Positions 43,862 to 56,252 of a stretch of 64,000 bases of DNA are shown one piece after another (positions within the stretch are counted from its first letter, which is position 1; each line of letters opens with the position of its first letter). A program made the position numbers and the translations under genes. The notes under the pieces are model-generated. The model made no database searches, was not told the DNA's origin, and saw nothing but the letters and a program-made list of their open reading frames with translations. Source of the DNA: Mytilus galloprovincialis (lineage: Eukaryota > Mollusca > Bivalvia > Mytilida > Mytilidae); assembly GCF_965363235.1 (NCBI RefSeq), contig NC_134849.1, forward strand, positions 17,138,863-17,202,862. The letters are read 5' to 3'.

Positions 43862-46445
43862 AAGATCGTCGTTTTTCGAGTGATTTGATATGGCTTTTTC
43901 GATTGCGACCACTTTTTTTTCGAGTAATAATGAACAAAAATGAAAACAAACAGACTTCCTTTCTGATTGGACGTGATAAAGACGCTCCAGTTAAACATAC
44001 AAGAATATACAAGGTGTGCTAGTATTAAAAATAAAACAATGTCAATCCGATATTAGTTTTTGTTAAAAAAGTTGAATTTAGCCTTTAAATGCTTTTTTTA
44101 ACAGAATAAAGCCAATTTTATACACATACTAATCTAAATGTCGATGGAATCCTTATACCCTTTGATATACAAACACTTTACAAAAATTCTTGTTATTGCA
44201 TTGATATCGACATTTTGAGACTAAATTCATTTCTATGTATTCGTTTTTTTTCAAGCAGTCCGGGCATTTTCGATTGTGTCCGTCTTTTATCGAGTGATTA
44301 TAAAAAATACTATTAAAGCTTAAAATCTTAAATGTCAATGTATTTACGTTTAAAAGACAATTAAGAATGGTGCAAAGTATGTTCTTTTAAAGACACGAAA
44401 CCAATGCATTCATTAGTTTGATAATGGTGTCCTACATTTAAACCTTATAATCAAGTATGTTTATTTGAATATATTGTTTTTTTGTCACTTCTTATAAATA
44501 ACATTTTTATTATATATATTTATTGTGCCAAAAATCTAGTATAAGCATAGACAATTTGAATTAAGACGTATGTACATATATGGTGTGTTTAGCTGATGAA
44601 CTATTTATTTCATTGTTAACTGTCTATATAATTATGAAATTAATTCAAATTTAATTGTAAATGGGAACAAGGACGGATCGGATTTAGTGTGTGTATGTTT
44701 TTTTTTGTGATTTTATTTTGTGGAGGCAGAGGGCAGACTTCTTTCATTAGAATAATTCTTATTAAATAGCATTTTTCTAATTCTTCTCTGCTGTCCAGTA
44801 GGTTTCTTACTGCTTTTATTTGTAAACATCTGGGCTATTAGCGCATGCTAAGCCCGTAGGCTTATTATCAATATCTGGCATGAATAGACATTTCTCGTAT
44901 CAAACTGTGCAGAGTGATGCGACAATCAGCTTTAATTTGATATGCTTATCCTTAATCAATGATATTACGACTTCTCATATGCTACTTGTTAGGTCAGTGC
45001 TGACCTTTAAAAATTACGATGAGGTACATTTTGTTTGACAAAAATACTACATCTAGAAATCGCGTAATTTTTTTATTCAACACAATGAGAGTATTAACCT
45101 ATTAAGACAACTTTTTAGAATAGGATACCGTTTAATATCAACTCTATTTATTTAATCCAAATAGAATAAACTCGCTGTATTATATTGAAAGTAAATAACT
45201 AGAGTTGATATCAAGCGATATCCGTTCTCACTTGTTGAGAAGCCTATAAATTATTTCTCAATGTCATATAAAAAATTTATGAAAAACCTAAAGGAAGGTT
45301 ACCTGAATCTATGTAAACCAGTCACCAAAATTTCGCGAAAACCTCTGAAAGCACTTTAAAAATATTGTCTGTACAACTGTAAAATAACCCCTTTTTAGCC
45401 CATCTGGTCCCAAAAAGACCAAGTGAGATTTCCCATCACTTGGCGTTCGTCGCTATCCATCTTTGTCGACGGTTAATTTTACAAAATATTTCCTCTCAGT
45501 CTACTGGATAATGTTCTTTAGAGATAAAGATAACTGTAAACAGCAAGAATGTTCAGTTAAGTAAGAATTACAAGCAAGCTACCATCACCAAAACAGAATT
45601 GTGTCATGAATGCTATTCTTGTTTTCAATGTTGAAGAGTGTCCTTTGTTTAATATGCTCTGTAGCATATAAACAAAGGTGAGTGACGCAGACTCTTTGTG
45701 GCCTCTAGTTTGTTTATCGAAATCCAATAACTCGGAAACGGAAAATATGAAATTATAAAAATTGTGTTACAGCTTTTTTGAATTATTTTTAGACTTGTTG
45801 ACGACAGACGGACAACAGTATACCATAATACGTCCCGTAGAAAAACGCTGTGGTTCATCACGAAAATTATTATTAGCTGTGACAACAGAGGAACCCGGAA
45901 ATGCATGCAGTAAAAAAGATTATGAGTCCACTGCACAATGTTCTAAAGACCTATGAACAAAAGATCTAATAATTTCTAATTCAATACTGGAAAGTTATGG
46001 TAGGATTTTTTATAAACATAATATTAATTGAAAGGGGTACATTTTGAGCACCGTAGTAATACATGTGGTTTGTGATTGTTGGGAAGAAATGAGTTTGTTC
46101 TTCATTTGATTACAGTTATAAACTAGAAAAAGTATTTTTTTCAAGTCTAGAATACCTTTTTTATTAGAATTTTCAAAACCCGGACCATTTCACACTTGCT
46201 CTCGAAAAAGCCCGGACAATAATAATAACACATTTTTATAATAGATACAAGGAAATTGTGCTTCTTTGTTGATCAAAACATTCATAGTTATCAAAATGAG
46301 TTGGGTAGTCATGAAAAAACTATTATAATTACGAATTAAGAGTTAATCATGTTAATTGAACTTATCGCAGATTTTTTTCACCTGAAAAAGCCCAAACTAC
46401 ACTCGAAAAATACGGACCGAATCACTCGAAAAACCACGATCCTAG
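43862..46445. mobile_element. 2.6-kb inverted-repeat element in the HSPA12 intron, TTTTTCGAGTG subrepeats
   Basis: The left end (AGATCGTCGTTTTTCGAGTG) and the complement of the right end (AGGATCGTGGTTTTTCGAGT) match. Further TTTTCGA-bearing subrepeats occur near 43902-43925, 44268-44300 and 46190-46215. No transposase-like ORF inside. Another repeat (45398-45715) is nested in it. The boundaries are approximate and no clear target duplication was seen. Confidence 0.5.
45398..45715. repeat. Shortened relative of the 7.15-8.55 kb repeat
   Basis: Left TTAGCCCATCTGGTCCC, AAGTGAGATTTCCCATC and ACTTGGCGTTCGTCG; right AGGTGAGTGACGCAGACTC and GGCCTCTAGTTTG. It corresponds to the ends of the repeat in ABT1 intron 2 with most of the interior lost. 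Confidence 0.65.
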
Positions 46446-49400
46446 CCGTACACTATAACACCGTGAGTATCAGGACTTAAATACTCTATACATTAAAATG
46501 AATAACTAAAAATGGTTAATGTTAAATTAAATTCCTAATTTAAATGCGGTGAGCAGAAACTTTGAAATTTCAATAATAAATTCGAGAGACTATTTTTAGA
46601 CACGAAATTCATGTGTTCAGATTTTAACTAAAAAGATAAGATTACTGTTTAGAAAATCATTTTGACAGTTTGAACTTATATTTTTTTTCCATTCCTTAAA
46701 TAACAAGGTAGGATAGTGCGGGATATTATTATTGCATTGTTGAAGACCCATTTGTGGCCTTCAGCTGATTTGTTTACTCTTTGGTCGGGTTGTTGTCTCT
46801 CTGATACATTCCCGATTTCTATTTTCAGTTTTATATATTTAATTTTACAATGCAATAGTTTCAATTTCAATATTTTCAAAGTCTGATCTCTCAGTAAATT
46901 TCAAAATGATTTCAGCTTTCTCAAGCACGCTACCCCTTTTATTAAAAGATCCAATTTTAGAAGCCCAGTCGTGTATGTTTTCCTTGAAATTCAATATATT
47001 TAATTTTTTGTATATCCATACTATTCAATAAAAGTTTTGGACAAGTTTTTACTTTAATTTTCAGTCCAGTTAAAACAGAACTATCATTGTTAATTCTATT
47101 ATTTAAAAAGCCTTTCTTAATTTTTCTTTCAATGTTAAAGGATTGAGATTTCTATCATTTTGTCTAACAATGTTTTTATGATTATAAAAACTAGTTTTCT
47201 TGATTGTCATTACTGCCAACATTGTAAATAATAATACAAAACAATGTTATGCAATTAACACAATAAACGTACACTGTACAATAGTTTTAAAAAATACTTT
47301 TATTCGTGGGGTACCAATTTTTGTGGTTTTCGTGGATTACTTTATCCACAAATTTAACTGTCAAACGAAATAAAAACAACCATTATCCAAATCAAGACAT
47401 GGAAAGATCCCCATCGGTAGGTTTGACTACTGATATGATCTAGAGAATACATTGAATAACGTCAAATCTGAGAATACTTTAATAGCAGTCAAAGAACTAC
47501 GATTAACTGCATACAGGATTATACTCATTTAATCTTTAATAACCTAAACTGTACGTACAACTTGTGATCTTTTAATTCTCATAAAATTTATTTTTGATTG
47601 ATGAAAGTCAGATTTCCGGTAATGATATGCTAGTTCATTTTATATCTTCATAGTTCTCGTACATATGGGAAATATTAATTTCATTGCTTGCTTTTGATAA
47701 GAATTATTTGACAATATACAAGATACGTTATAATGTAGTATTTGTTTATGTTACTGGTTTCTTCAGGTGACATGTTTATGGCATAATTAATACCTTTGAT
47801 GGTTTTTAATCTGTTGATTCCTTTATCATGAGTTAATTAGTGTTATCACTACGATTAACACGGGTCAATGTTTACCTTGCAATTTCCTTCAATTCAGACT
47901 ATTTGTAACCTTCCTTTCTAAAAGCTTTAATTTTTCAATTATTTTTTTTAGAAAACTAAAATCCACAGTACATGCGTCATTTGTTAGATATCAATACATT
48001 GTACTTTAACTTAAGATTCCTGCTTGAAGAAATACCAAAAATATAAATGAATTATTATCGTAATTGGCCAAATAAAGGCTACGGGTCACAAATTAATCAA
48101 ACATTAACTTATCATCAATAAAGATGAAACATAAGCATGATTATGCATCACAAATAATCAAAATTTTCACATTAGGGTGGATTACTGTTGATCAGTTATA
48201 ATATAAGAATGGATCACGATTGATCAATTAAAACCTTAGCATGGATCACGATTGATGAATTATAACATTATCATGGATCAAGAATGACCAATTAGAAGCA
48301 TCTGTACAAAAAGAGCACTTTATCATAACTGTCCAATACTGACATTGGTTTTCGAAATACTTGCCCGGGGAACGGAAGCTCAGTAACGGATAGTAGAGTC
48401 CATTATGTGAACATTGTGTGCAAGATTGTTGGCGTTGTGTCGCTTTCACGCCAATTTTCGTCAGATAATCCTTCAAGAAATTGTTGAAAATTAAGAAAAT
48501 GAAAATGTTCATTGATTCAACACTTCTGTTTCAAAATATTTCAACAATTGTCCATGAGGTAAGGTGAAGAAATTTCAATCATAGAATAACGATCAAATGT
48601 GAACGGAATCTAGCGGATAACATATTCCTCAGTCATCTTGGAATTTCTACACTTGATGAGCCATGACGAATCATCATACAACATGTATGGGTGCAAGGAA
48701 ATACTATATGGTCATAAAAACTTGAAAAATAAATAAAAACAGCAGCAGTATATCGCAAAAACTACACGTTTTAAAATCAAGAGGGGAGAGGTTGGGTTTT
48801 TTCTTACATTACATAGAAGTATATTTATACAAAATACAGAATTTACTCTGACGAAAAATGTTTGTTTATTCTTCATTAAATCTCTGAACGCAAATGCAGG
48901 CGATATTATGACATCACAAACGATATAAGTCCACTAGGTCACATGACCATTTTTCGAGAAGCGTAGTTTGATTTTCAGCAAATTGCAAACCTACATTTTA
49001 AAGAAACTGTATAAAGAAAGGTAACTCGAATAATTGAAACGGCAGCTTCACGGAGTTAAAGCAATCTATCCAATATTAGGATAGATTGAAATGGTATCAA
49101 AATGTAGTGAATTACTACCTAAAGCATTGTTTTTTTTTCTCAATTTCCTCAAAAATGGAATTTTAGTTTAATGATGTATGTCTTAAACCTGTAAAGAACA
49201 TCTTTTACTTTAAATTCAATTTTTTATTTCGAATAAAGGTAATAAATTCCCTTCACAAGTGAAAATTATTTGCTCTCTTATGTTACCAATTTACTATCGG
49301 ATTGTCCCTATCTATTCAAAATAAAAATAAAGTTTCTCATTAATAGTAGCTTAAAGGCCATAACTATATTTTACTTCTGGAAAAAGGGAATCGGGTAATC

Positions 49401-49744
49401 TTTATTTATTTTATGCACATTCAAGGCAAGGACTGACTATCATTAAATTCATTAGGTAATTTAGTGGGTCAGTCGAGAAGAAAGGCAGATATCTGATGTG
49501 CAACTTCAAAAAAGAGTGTATGATGAGTGGAAGTCGAAGATTATTTTTGTAACATACTACCAATGCGTATCAATAAAAGTTCATTTTGAAGGAATCAGCA
49601 TCATGAAGAATAGGTGAAAATATATTTGTGTCCAAACATTTTGTTATATAAAATATTTTACAAGTAAATACCGAATACAAATGTTTAGTACTTTTTATAA
49701 ATAATATCATATGCTGGATATTTCAAAAACTACTGTTGTTTTAG
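46446..49744. other. Remainder of the HSPA12 intron
   Basis: Contains a type 1 retroelement end (46735-46845: TTTGGTCGGGTTGTTGTCTC, ACATTCCCGATTTC) and a partial MITE end at 47305-47345 (TTTATTCGTGGGGTACCAAT). From 47346 on, nothing is recognised; an ATTGATCA-like motif recurs in 48170-48290 in short degenerate copies (GGATCACGATTGAT). The acceptor TTGTTTTAG ends at 49744. Confidence 0.45.
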
Positions 49745-49963
49745 AATATTTCTACTGAAATGGTTTTGGAAGACATATTGGGCAAGCCTGTGAATGCAAT
49801 TGATGTGTTTAGCCTTTCCATTAAAGCTTTAGTAGATCATTTCATGGACACGGTGAAAAAACAGGGAACTGGATTGAAACTACGGGAAATACAATGGGTT
49901 CTAACAATACCAGCTATATGGACAGATTCGGCCAAACAGTTTATGAGGGAATGTGCAGAAAAG
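49745..49963 (+). CDS. HSPA12: HSPA12-like HSP70 family protein, second coding exon
   Basis: 73 codons, phase 0 at both ends, acceptor TTTTAG| and donor GAAAAG|GTAATT. The junction with the previous exon reads HNNK then NISTEMVLEDILGK, as expected for the family. It continues VNAIDVFSLSIKALVDHFMD and IQWVLTIPAIWTDSAKQFMR, the latter being the conserved V(L)TVPAIW block preceding the phosphate-binding elements of the ATPase domain. The open frame continues past the donor into intron sequence, but that part has no family similarity. The next expected exon (family block around ALEPEAA) was not found in the remaining 14 kb. Confidence 0.86.
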
Positions 49964-50092
49964 GTAATTGATGCCACAATGATCGATGTAGTCTTTGAAG
50001 AATACATTTATTGCAATAAAGAAAATAAGGACCTTCAAATCCATATATTTGCTAAATTGAATATTGGTCTGCTGTTCCATTGTTCAAACCAC

Positions 50093-50500
50093 GGTCACAA
50101 CAGATCGTACGATTTTTTGTCGTACAAGATCTATATAAAAGTTGTCGTGGCACTTTCATGCCAAATGTCAAAAAAATATTTCGAGTGGTCACATCAGCTA
50201 CGACAAGTCCACGATAATTCCACGATGGGTAGACGACAGAAAAAAAATGTATTTGTACTGTCGTGGGTTTGTCGCAAGTCGGTTGTGCGACAATCGTACC
50301 AGTTGTTGGGCTTTTTTTCATATTTTCATGTCATGTGATGCACGTGTCACTGTCGTGTCACTGTCGTGCCACTGTCGTATGCCTGTCTTACAACTGTTGC
50401 ACAACAGTCGTGGATCATTCGCGCGTTTGACTCCGGGACTACTAGTATATATAGTAGGTTCGATTTATTGCAAGCAATTTGCCATTTGCTCTCAATATAG
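50093..50500. mobile_element. Left half of a GGTCACAAC-ended element rich in GTCGTACGAC motifs
   Basis: Starts GGTCACAACAGATCGTACGA and contains many ACTGTCGTG, CGACAGT and TCGTACGA motifs, similar in kind to 53290-53921 in inverted orientation. The two halves are probably one element split by the TTAA-flanked insertion at 50505-53285. The plus-strand frames here are by-products of the motif array. Confidence 0.55.
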
Positions 50501-50504
50501 TTAA

Positions 50505-53285
50505 AGGGAAAATTCGCAAAAAAAAAAAAAATTTGATATTATGTTTATTCTCAATAAATAAGCAGATTTCCAAAATATTAAAGGGTTATTCGTCTAGATA
50601 AGTGAGTTATTAGATTTTTGAAATCGACTCTAAATTCTCGGGAGACGCCATCTTGAAAACTAATGACCACGGAGATCTAATTACCACAAAGTCCTAGTAT
50701 CCAACATGCCATGTCCGTTAATCAGTGTTCAAATGACTTGTCACGCTGATGGATGTTCTACCCGACCAAGTAATGGAAGAAGTCTACATAGTTTCCAAAA
50801 TCATCAAATCAAGTAATGGTTCACTAAGATTGATAAGAATATTTCAAAAAATAATTTTAATTTTTTTAGAGGGTTAAATATTCAGCGTACAATGGTAAAG
50901 TCAGGTTGAGCAGCTGTAAATGACCAAAGATCGTACATCCCCTATTTCCATTCTCAATTTTATTGGTTGTAGCTTGTCACCAAATTTAAAGTTTTGGCAC
51001 CGAGATGCAGTTTCAAGTATTATATAGGATGTATGCTATAATAATGTAAAGTAGTCACCATCAAGTGAGAAAAAAGTCGGGAGATACTTACTGTGGATTC
51101 ATTTATTTTTGTGGGTACCAATTTTCGTGGATTAAGAAAATCTTGCATATTCGTGGATATTTAATTTCGTGTTATGCTGAAGTCTGCATACAAACCTATA
51201 GAAAAATTATCATTCGTTGAACATTTAATTTCATGGTTTTACTGTGCCCACGAAATTCACGAAAATTAGTATCCAACGAATAATAATGAATCCACAGTAT
51301 TGCGGAGGAATTTTAAACTGAGATTTATCTTTCTTGTAAAAGTTTTTTTTTAAATGCTTTTTTCTAACGTATATTTTTAGATGATTTTGGGTTTTGATCT
51401 AACTTTACCAACGTTCAAAAACTTGTCTTCTTGTAATCAGCATAGCTTTTAAAATACCGGTTATTATCGGGGTATTGTAAACATGACATATTCGGGTATT
51501 CTAACGGTCGACTTCCTGACAGGCTTGTTTAATTTAATACACAATGAACAAGGTCAATGAATCACGTGCGTGATTCCGAGTGAACCAGGTGTGCTCAGGT
51601 AAAACTTATAAAATATACCAAACCAATATAAAACTGTCCGTGATATACAGCCTGTGTACACAATCTAACAAAATTTAAGAGTGGTTATAAGAATAAGTAT
51701 AGACCAAATCTCCATGTTATCTAAATTAAATTTTACCTTTATTTATATTTAAGCACCTATTCTTCCGTTTCATATATAATTGTTGGTCCCGTTATTTTTA
51801 ATCAGTTCGTCCCGTTTATACCCTCACATATGTGACTTCATTTTCACTTTAGAAAACAGTGCTATAATTCAAAATGAATGCCGTTTTTTATAATTGTTCA
51901 TTCATTTTGCATGTGAAACTAGAATATCAATTAGGAACTACAGACTATACAAATACAGAATATACTGTGCTGGTTTGCTTTCGTCTAACGAGATAAGAGA
52001 AATAAAAAAAAACTGTCATGTAAAAACAGGCACGCTCAAATCAAAATATAAAAAAATATGTGAGTAAAAATTAACTAGAACAGAAAAATTAACAACCTTT
52101 GATCTCGAGTGTATTGGTAATAAGTTTATTTGTTTTTATAGTACAGCTTCTTTCATTATCCAAATGATATCAGATAATCTATATTATTTCATAAGATTAA
52201 CCCTTCTGACCTCACTAGAATCTGAGACTTTGTGTTATAGTGGTATCAGCTACAATCTAATGCCAATTATAACGCTAGTAAAAATGTAATACAGGTATAC
52301 CTTTCATTTGGTCATGGCTTTCAAATGTCAAAATTTAAGTGTTCCCGTACATTTTTGGCCTATTTAGGACAATTAAAATGTTTGTGTAAAACTAGTTTTA
52401 TTTAAATAAATGATAAGAGTATATATCATTTCATTCCGACAACTAAATTTAATTTCCTGACTTTAACCGGTTCATTTCTTAGTTTAGTAACTTCTTTTAA
52501 TTCAAATAAATTATAAGCACCAAATATAATTAAATAATTCCACAGCGATTCACTTGTATGTGTCAACACCTTGAAAACGTATTTTAAATTTGTGAATTAA
52601 ACTTGACCTCCTGTCGTATAACCCACTGATCCGAATAGACAATCACATCTGGCACGGTGTGCCCTAGAGGCCAAGCTAATTACCGATCTGCAAATAACAT
52701 TTCACCTTTATACAGGTCTTTCACGAGTATTGTCGGAGAATAATACACACATCGCATAAATAAAGTCATAGCGTAGACAGTAAAAGGTCAATAAGAGTAA
52801 CACTTTATATATACATAACAGTTTAAGTTATATACTTTAATTTATTCACTTTATCAGTCTCAAAAAAGAATAAATTTAAGCAAAAAAAAATAATTATAAT
52901 ATTTTTTTGTGCTGTCTACAAAAATAAATCGAAATGTATACGGTAAATATAGAAATTTTTTCCCATGAATGTGTAAAACTTCACGACTGTGCGTTTTATT
53001 TTCTTATTATCGGATGGTTATAAGATATAGCATTAGTCATCGGCACGCTTACGATAACGGTAAAATATGAATAAAAACCAAGACTTTTAATGATTGTATT
53101 TTAAATCCCGGCATGCAAAAACCAGGAGAAAACGTCACGACCTACATGAAGTAGTTAATATTTTTTCATTAATTATTGAATTTCTCCTTTATTACTGCAC
53201 ATATAGCGATAAAACTTTGTGAATATATATATTATGTCATAATGAACATATTTAAACCATAAGTAAAAAATCGCGAATTTTCCCT
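50505..53285. mobile_element. 2.8-kb element with AGGGAAAATTCGC ends and TTAA duplication (Kolobok or piggyBac type)
   Basis: TTAA at 50501-50504 and 53286-53289 flanks the inverted ends AGGGAAAATTCGC and GCGAATTTTCCCT. Near 50705 a short frame reads MPCPLISVQM, TCHADGCSTRP and SLHSFQNH, resembling the start of a THAP-type C2CH zinc finger. Kolobok transposons combine TTAA duplications with THAP proteins, so this is the tentative class. No transposase core was found. A MITE (51091-51297) and a retroelement fragment (near 50940) are nested inside. Confidence 0.5.
51091..51297. mobile_element. Tc1/mariner-type MITE, sister of 29824-30028
   Basis: The ends are CTGTGGATTCATTTATTTTT and AATAATAATGAATCCACAG, with TA on both sides. 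The interior block TGTGGGTACCAATTTTCGTG matches the copy in segment A. Confidence 0.85.
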
Positions 53286-53289
53286 TTAA

Positions 53290-53921
53290 GTGTCATTATA
53301 AGTTCGGTCCAAGTAAACGACGGCAATCGGTATGTTTTCAAAACATTTGAATGGTTTTACACTCTGTGTTGAAGGCCGTACATTGACCTATAATGGTTTA
53401 CTTTTATAAATTGTTATTTGGATGGAGAGTTGTCTCATTAGCACTCACACCACATCTTCCTATATCTACTGTCCGCCGATTGTATTTTTCTAAATAAAAC
53501 GAAGTATTTTGCACGACGAACGTACAACTGTCGTACGACAGACATTCAATGTTATACGAGCATCATACGAAATTTGGTATTCGTGAGACAATCGTGCGAC
53601 TGTATTACGAATGTATTGCAACAGTCGTGAGATTGTTGTACGACAGTCGTACGATTGTTTTTTTCTTAAAATGGTTTATGTTGATACCCACGACAATGTG
53701 TTTATTGCAAGACAGTCGCACGATTGTGGTAAAATACTCTCACGACAGCCACGAGACAGTGACACTACCAAAAATCGTAGAGCAAAAAAGGTGCATTTCA
53801 AATTTTCGTCCCACAACACAAACTATCGTGCGGCTGTCGTATGACAAACGCAGATGACCCACGATTTGACCAAATTTCTTGTCGTGGCGCTGCAAAGATG
53901 TGTTGTAGGTTCGTTGTGACC
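53290..53921. mobile_element. Right half of the GGTCACAAC-ended element, with a nested retroelement tail
   Basis: Ends TAGGTTCGTTGTGACC, the inverted partner of the left half. 53505-53900 contains dense CGACAGTCGTACGATTG-type palindromes. 53365-53465 (TGAAGGCCGTACATTGACCT to CACACCACATCTTCC) is a truncated type 2 retroelement tail inserted here. Confidence 0.55.
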
Positions 53922-54472
53922 AGGGCTTTATGAATCTTGACTGACATTCACTAAAAAAACATCTCTGTGTTAGATAACGCTTCATCTTTACATCTTTGAG
54001 GGATATAGCCGTGACAAAATATATTTTTATATTTGGCATTACAGCCGGTGTAGACAAATAGGCCAGAATCGACTCACACCTATAACATGTATAAGTTTCA
54101 AAATTCAAGCTATTTGATAAAATGAAAAAAAAAAAATACAAAACAGTTACAAACAACATTTATAAAACAAAAGTGAAAAACAATAAAATTTTAATAAAAT
54201 TCATTTCTGAAAACTATTTATTATTGTTATTTTGGATTAACTCGTTTGAAAAAAGTTTACTTTTAATCTTAATAATTTTGAAAACATAACGAACCTATAA
54301 GTTTCAGATTTCAAACTTCAACGTCGAAATCTCAACGTAGAATATTTATTTATATTGCAAATCGTCTTATATTTTTTTCTAATTAAGTTTTATCTGCATC
54401 CTTTATGTGAAAATCAACTTAAAAATAATGTGGTATACCCAACACTTTCACTAAAATTAATTTGGCTCGTTT
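53922..54472. other. Unannotated AT-rich stretch
   Basis: No gene or repeat recognised; the 139-codon minus frame ending near 53740 runs out of the palindromic array and has no family features. Confidence 0.4.
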
Positions 54473-54870
54473 AAATAGACCACTTTCGAGTTCATCCGTC
54501 ACCGGAAAAAACTCGTCAATTATACACGCCTTTATGACGTCATTTACCAGATAGAGATGGTCGACTGTATCCCTGCACTATTAACGTTCATCAAGCCATG
54601 CAAGCGTCTCAGTGATCGTCACTGTGCAGGATAAACTCGAAATAATGATTGTTCTGTAGGTACTTAATGGCAATTCCCTAATGACAGCAGTGTTGATTGT
54701 CAATTTTGAGAATTCAGTTTGCCGAATAATTCGTACACTATAGAATTATAGTTTTCCAACCACTCGCTCAACATTGAAATGGAAGTGACGACGCCCCTAA
54801 ACGCACAACTGACGTTCACTTAAACCAGAGTTTTTGACGGAAATGCATCGAACTCGAAAGTTGTCTATTT
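54473..54870. mobile_element. About 400-bp MITE with ACTTTCGAGTTC ends
   Basis: Left AAATAGACCACTTTCGAGTT and right AACTCGAAAGTTGTCTATTT are inverted repeats. GTCACCGGAAAAAACTCG and CCGTCAAAAACTCTGG-like complements extend the pairing. Short AT-rich flanks prevent a firm target duplication call. Confidence 0.65.
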
Positions 54871-55914
54871 CATAAAATTTTGAAACAGTATATACTTTGT
54901 TCCTTTGACAAAAATATTCAAATTTCAAAAAATTTGAATCAACCGTTTTTTCAGAAAAATTACACTGGTTATATAGTAGTTTGACAAATACTAATTTTGA
55001 TCATTTAGAAGCTTAATATTCCGTTAACAACATAACGTTATTAAAACGTTTAGCTGATTTTACAGAGTTATCTCCCTGTAGTGTTAGGTACCACCTTAAT
55101 TGACCGGATAAAAATGTAAGCCTAGATGTAAATAGTGATAACCAAAATCTTGACCTTCTTAATAACATTAAATCTATCTTATAATTGTCAGCTAGCTTAG
55201 TCATAAATTTGTGTCAAATATCTGCAATATAAATATACCACACAAATGTGCATGCCGTAGGATGATTAACGTTTGTACGGTAGATGAGTATAAAAGATAA
55301 TATGAATTTGATATTTACCACCAAAAAGAAAATAGGTATTATAAACATTCGGATATCTCATCAAAATGGAAATATCCCATTTGTATACGCCCGTGTATAA
55401 GACGCATTATGATATACCGTTGTTAATTCCTCTGTCCGTTCCTCTGTCTGTCGTAAACATGTCGGACGATAGCTAAAAAATGATTGAACCAAATCGCATG
55501 AAACTTTGGTGAATTGTTTATATCTGATGACTTAAGCTCCCTTTCGCTTTTTATAAATTTTAGACAATAAAAAATGTAATCTTATGCCGCGTTCACACGT
55601 ACATTTAATTCGAATTGAATTCGAATCGGATGCGAATAAGTACAAATACGGTATATATGCAGTAGGTCATATTCGTGAAAAGAGAAGAGAATTGTAGTTA
55701 CGACATAAGGAACATATCCGATATCATCTGTGAAACTGTTATTCCATAATCATGATAATGGTCAACGAACTCGTGGTGGTGTTCGTAAAATTTACGCAGG
55801 GATGATTTCATCTTCCCCATTTGGAACATGGGTCATTGGAATGGTGAAGGCATATAATATAACAATACATTCCCGAAAATAATCTAAAGTTGTCAGGTTT
55901 AAAGCTAGAATTTT
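54871..55914. other. Unannotated stretch
   Basis: No gene recognised. Near 55585-55625, GCCGCGTTCACACGTACAT and AATTCGAATTGAATTCGAAT form a small self-complementary patch. Confidence 0.4.
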
Positions 55915-56252
55915 GAAGGTTGGGATCTCGCTAACATGTTTAACCCCGCCACATTATTTTTATGTATGTGCCTGTCCCAAGTCAGGAGCCTGTATTTCAG
56001 TGATTGTCGTTTGTTTATGTGTTACATATTTGTTTTTCGTTAAATTTTTTACATAAATAAGGCCGTTAGTTTTCTCGTTTGAATTGTTTTACATTGTCTT
56101 ATCGGGGCCTTTTATAGCTGACTATATGCGGTATGGGCTTTGCTCATTGTTGAAGGCCGTACGGTCCCCTATAATTGTTAATGTGTGTGTGTCATGTTGG
56201 TCTTTTGTGGATAGTTGTCTCATTGGCAATCATACCACACCTTCTTTTTTAT
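55915..56252 (+). mobile_element. Orphan type 2 retroelement 3' tail
   Basis: Closely matches 21225-21560: CTAACATGTTTAACCCCGCC, GTGCCTGTCCCAAGTCAGGA, GCCGTTAGTTTTCTCGTTTG and CATACCACACCTTC at the end. 5'-truncated. Confidence 0.8.

Noticed and set aside
49964-50504. Long plus-strand frames after the second HSPA12 exon
   Set aside because: They lie beyond the donor and in a palindromic transposon arm; the residues have no HSP70 similarity.
53549-54159. Overlapping frames on both strands at 53.5-54.2 kb
   Set aside because: Open frames arise from the TCGTACGA-rich array, which lacks stops in several frames.
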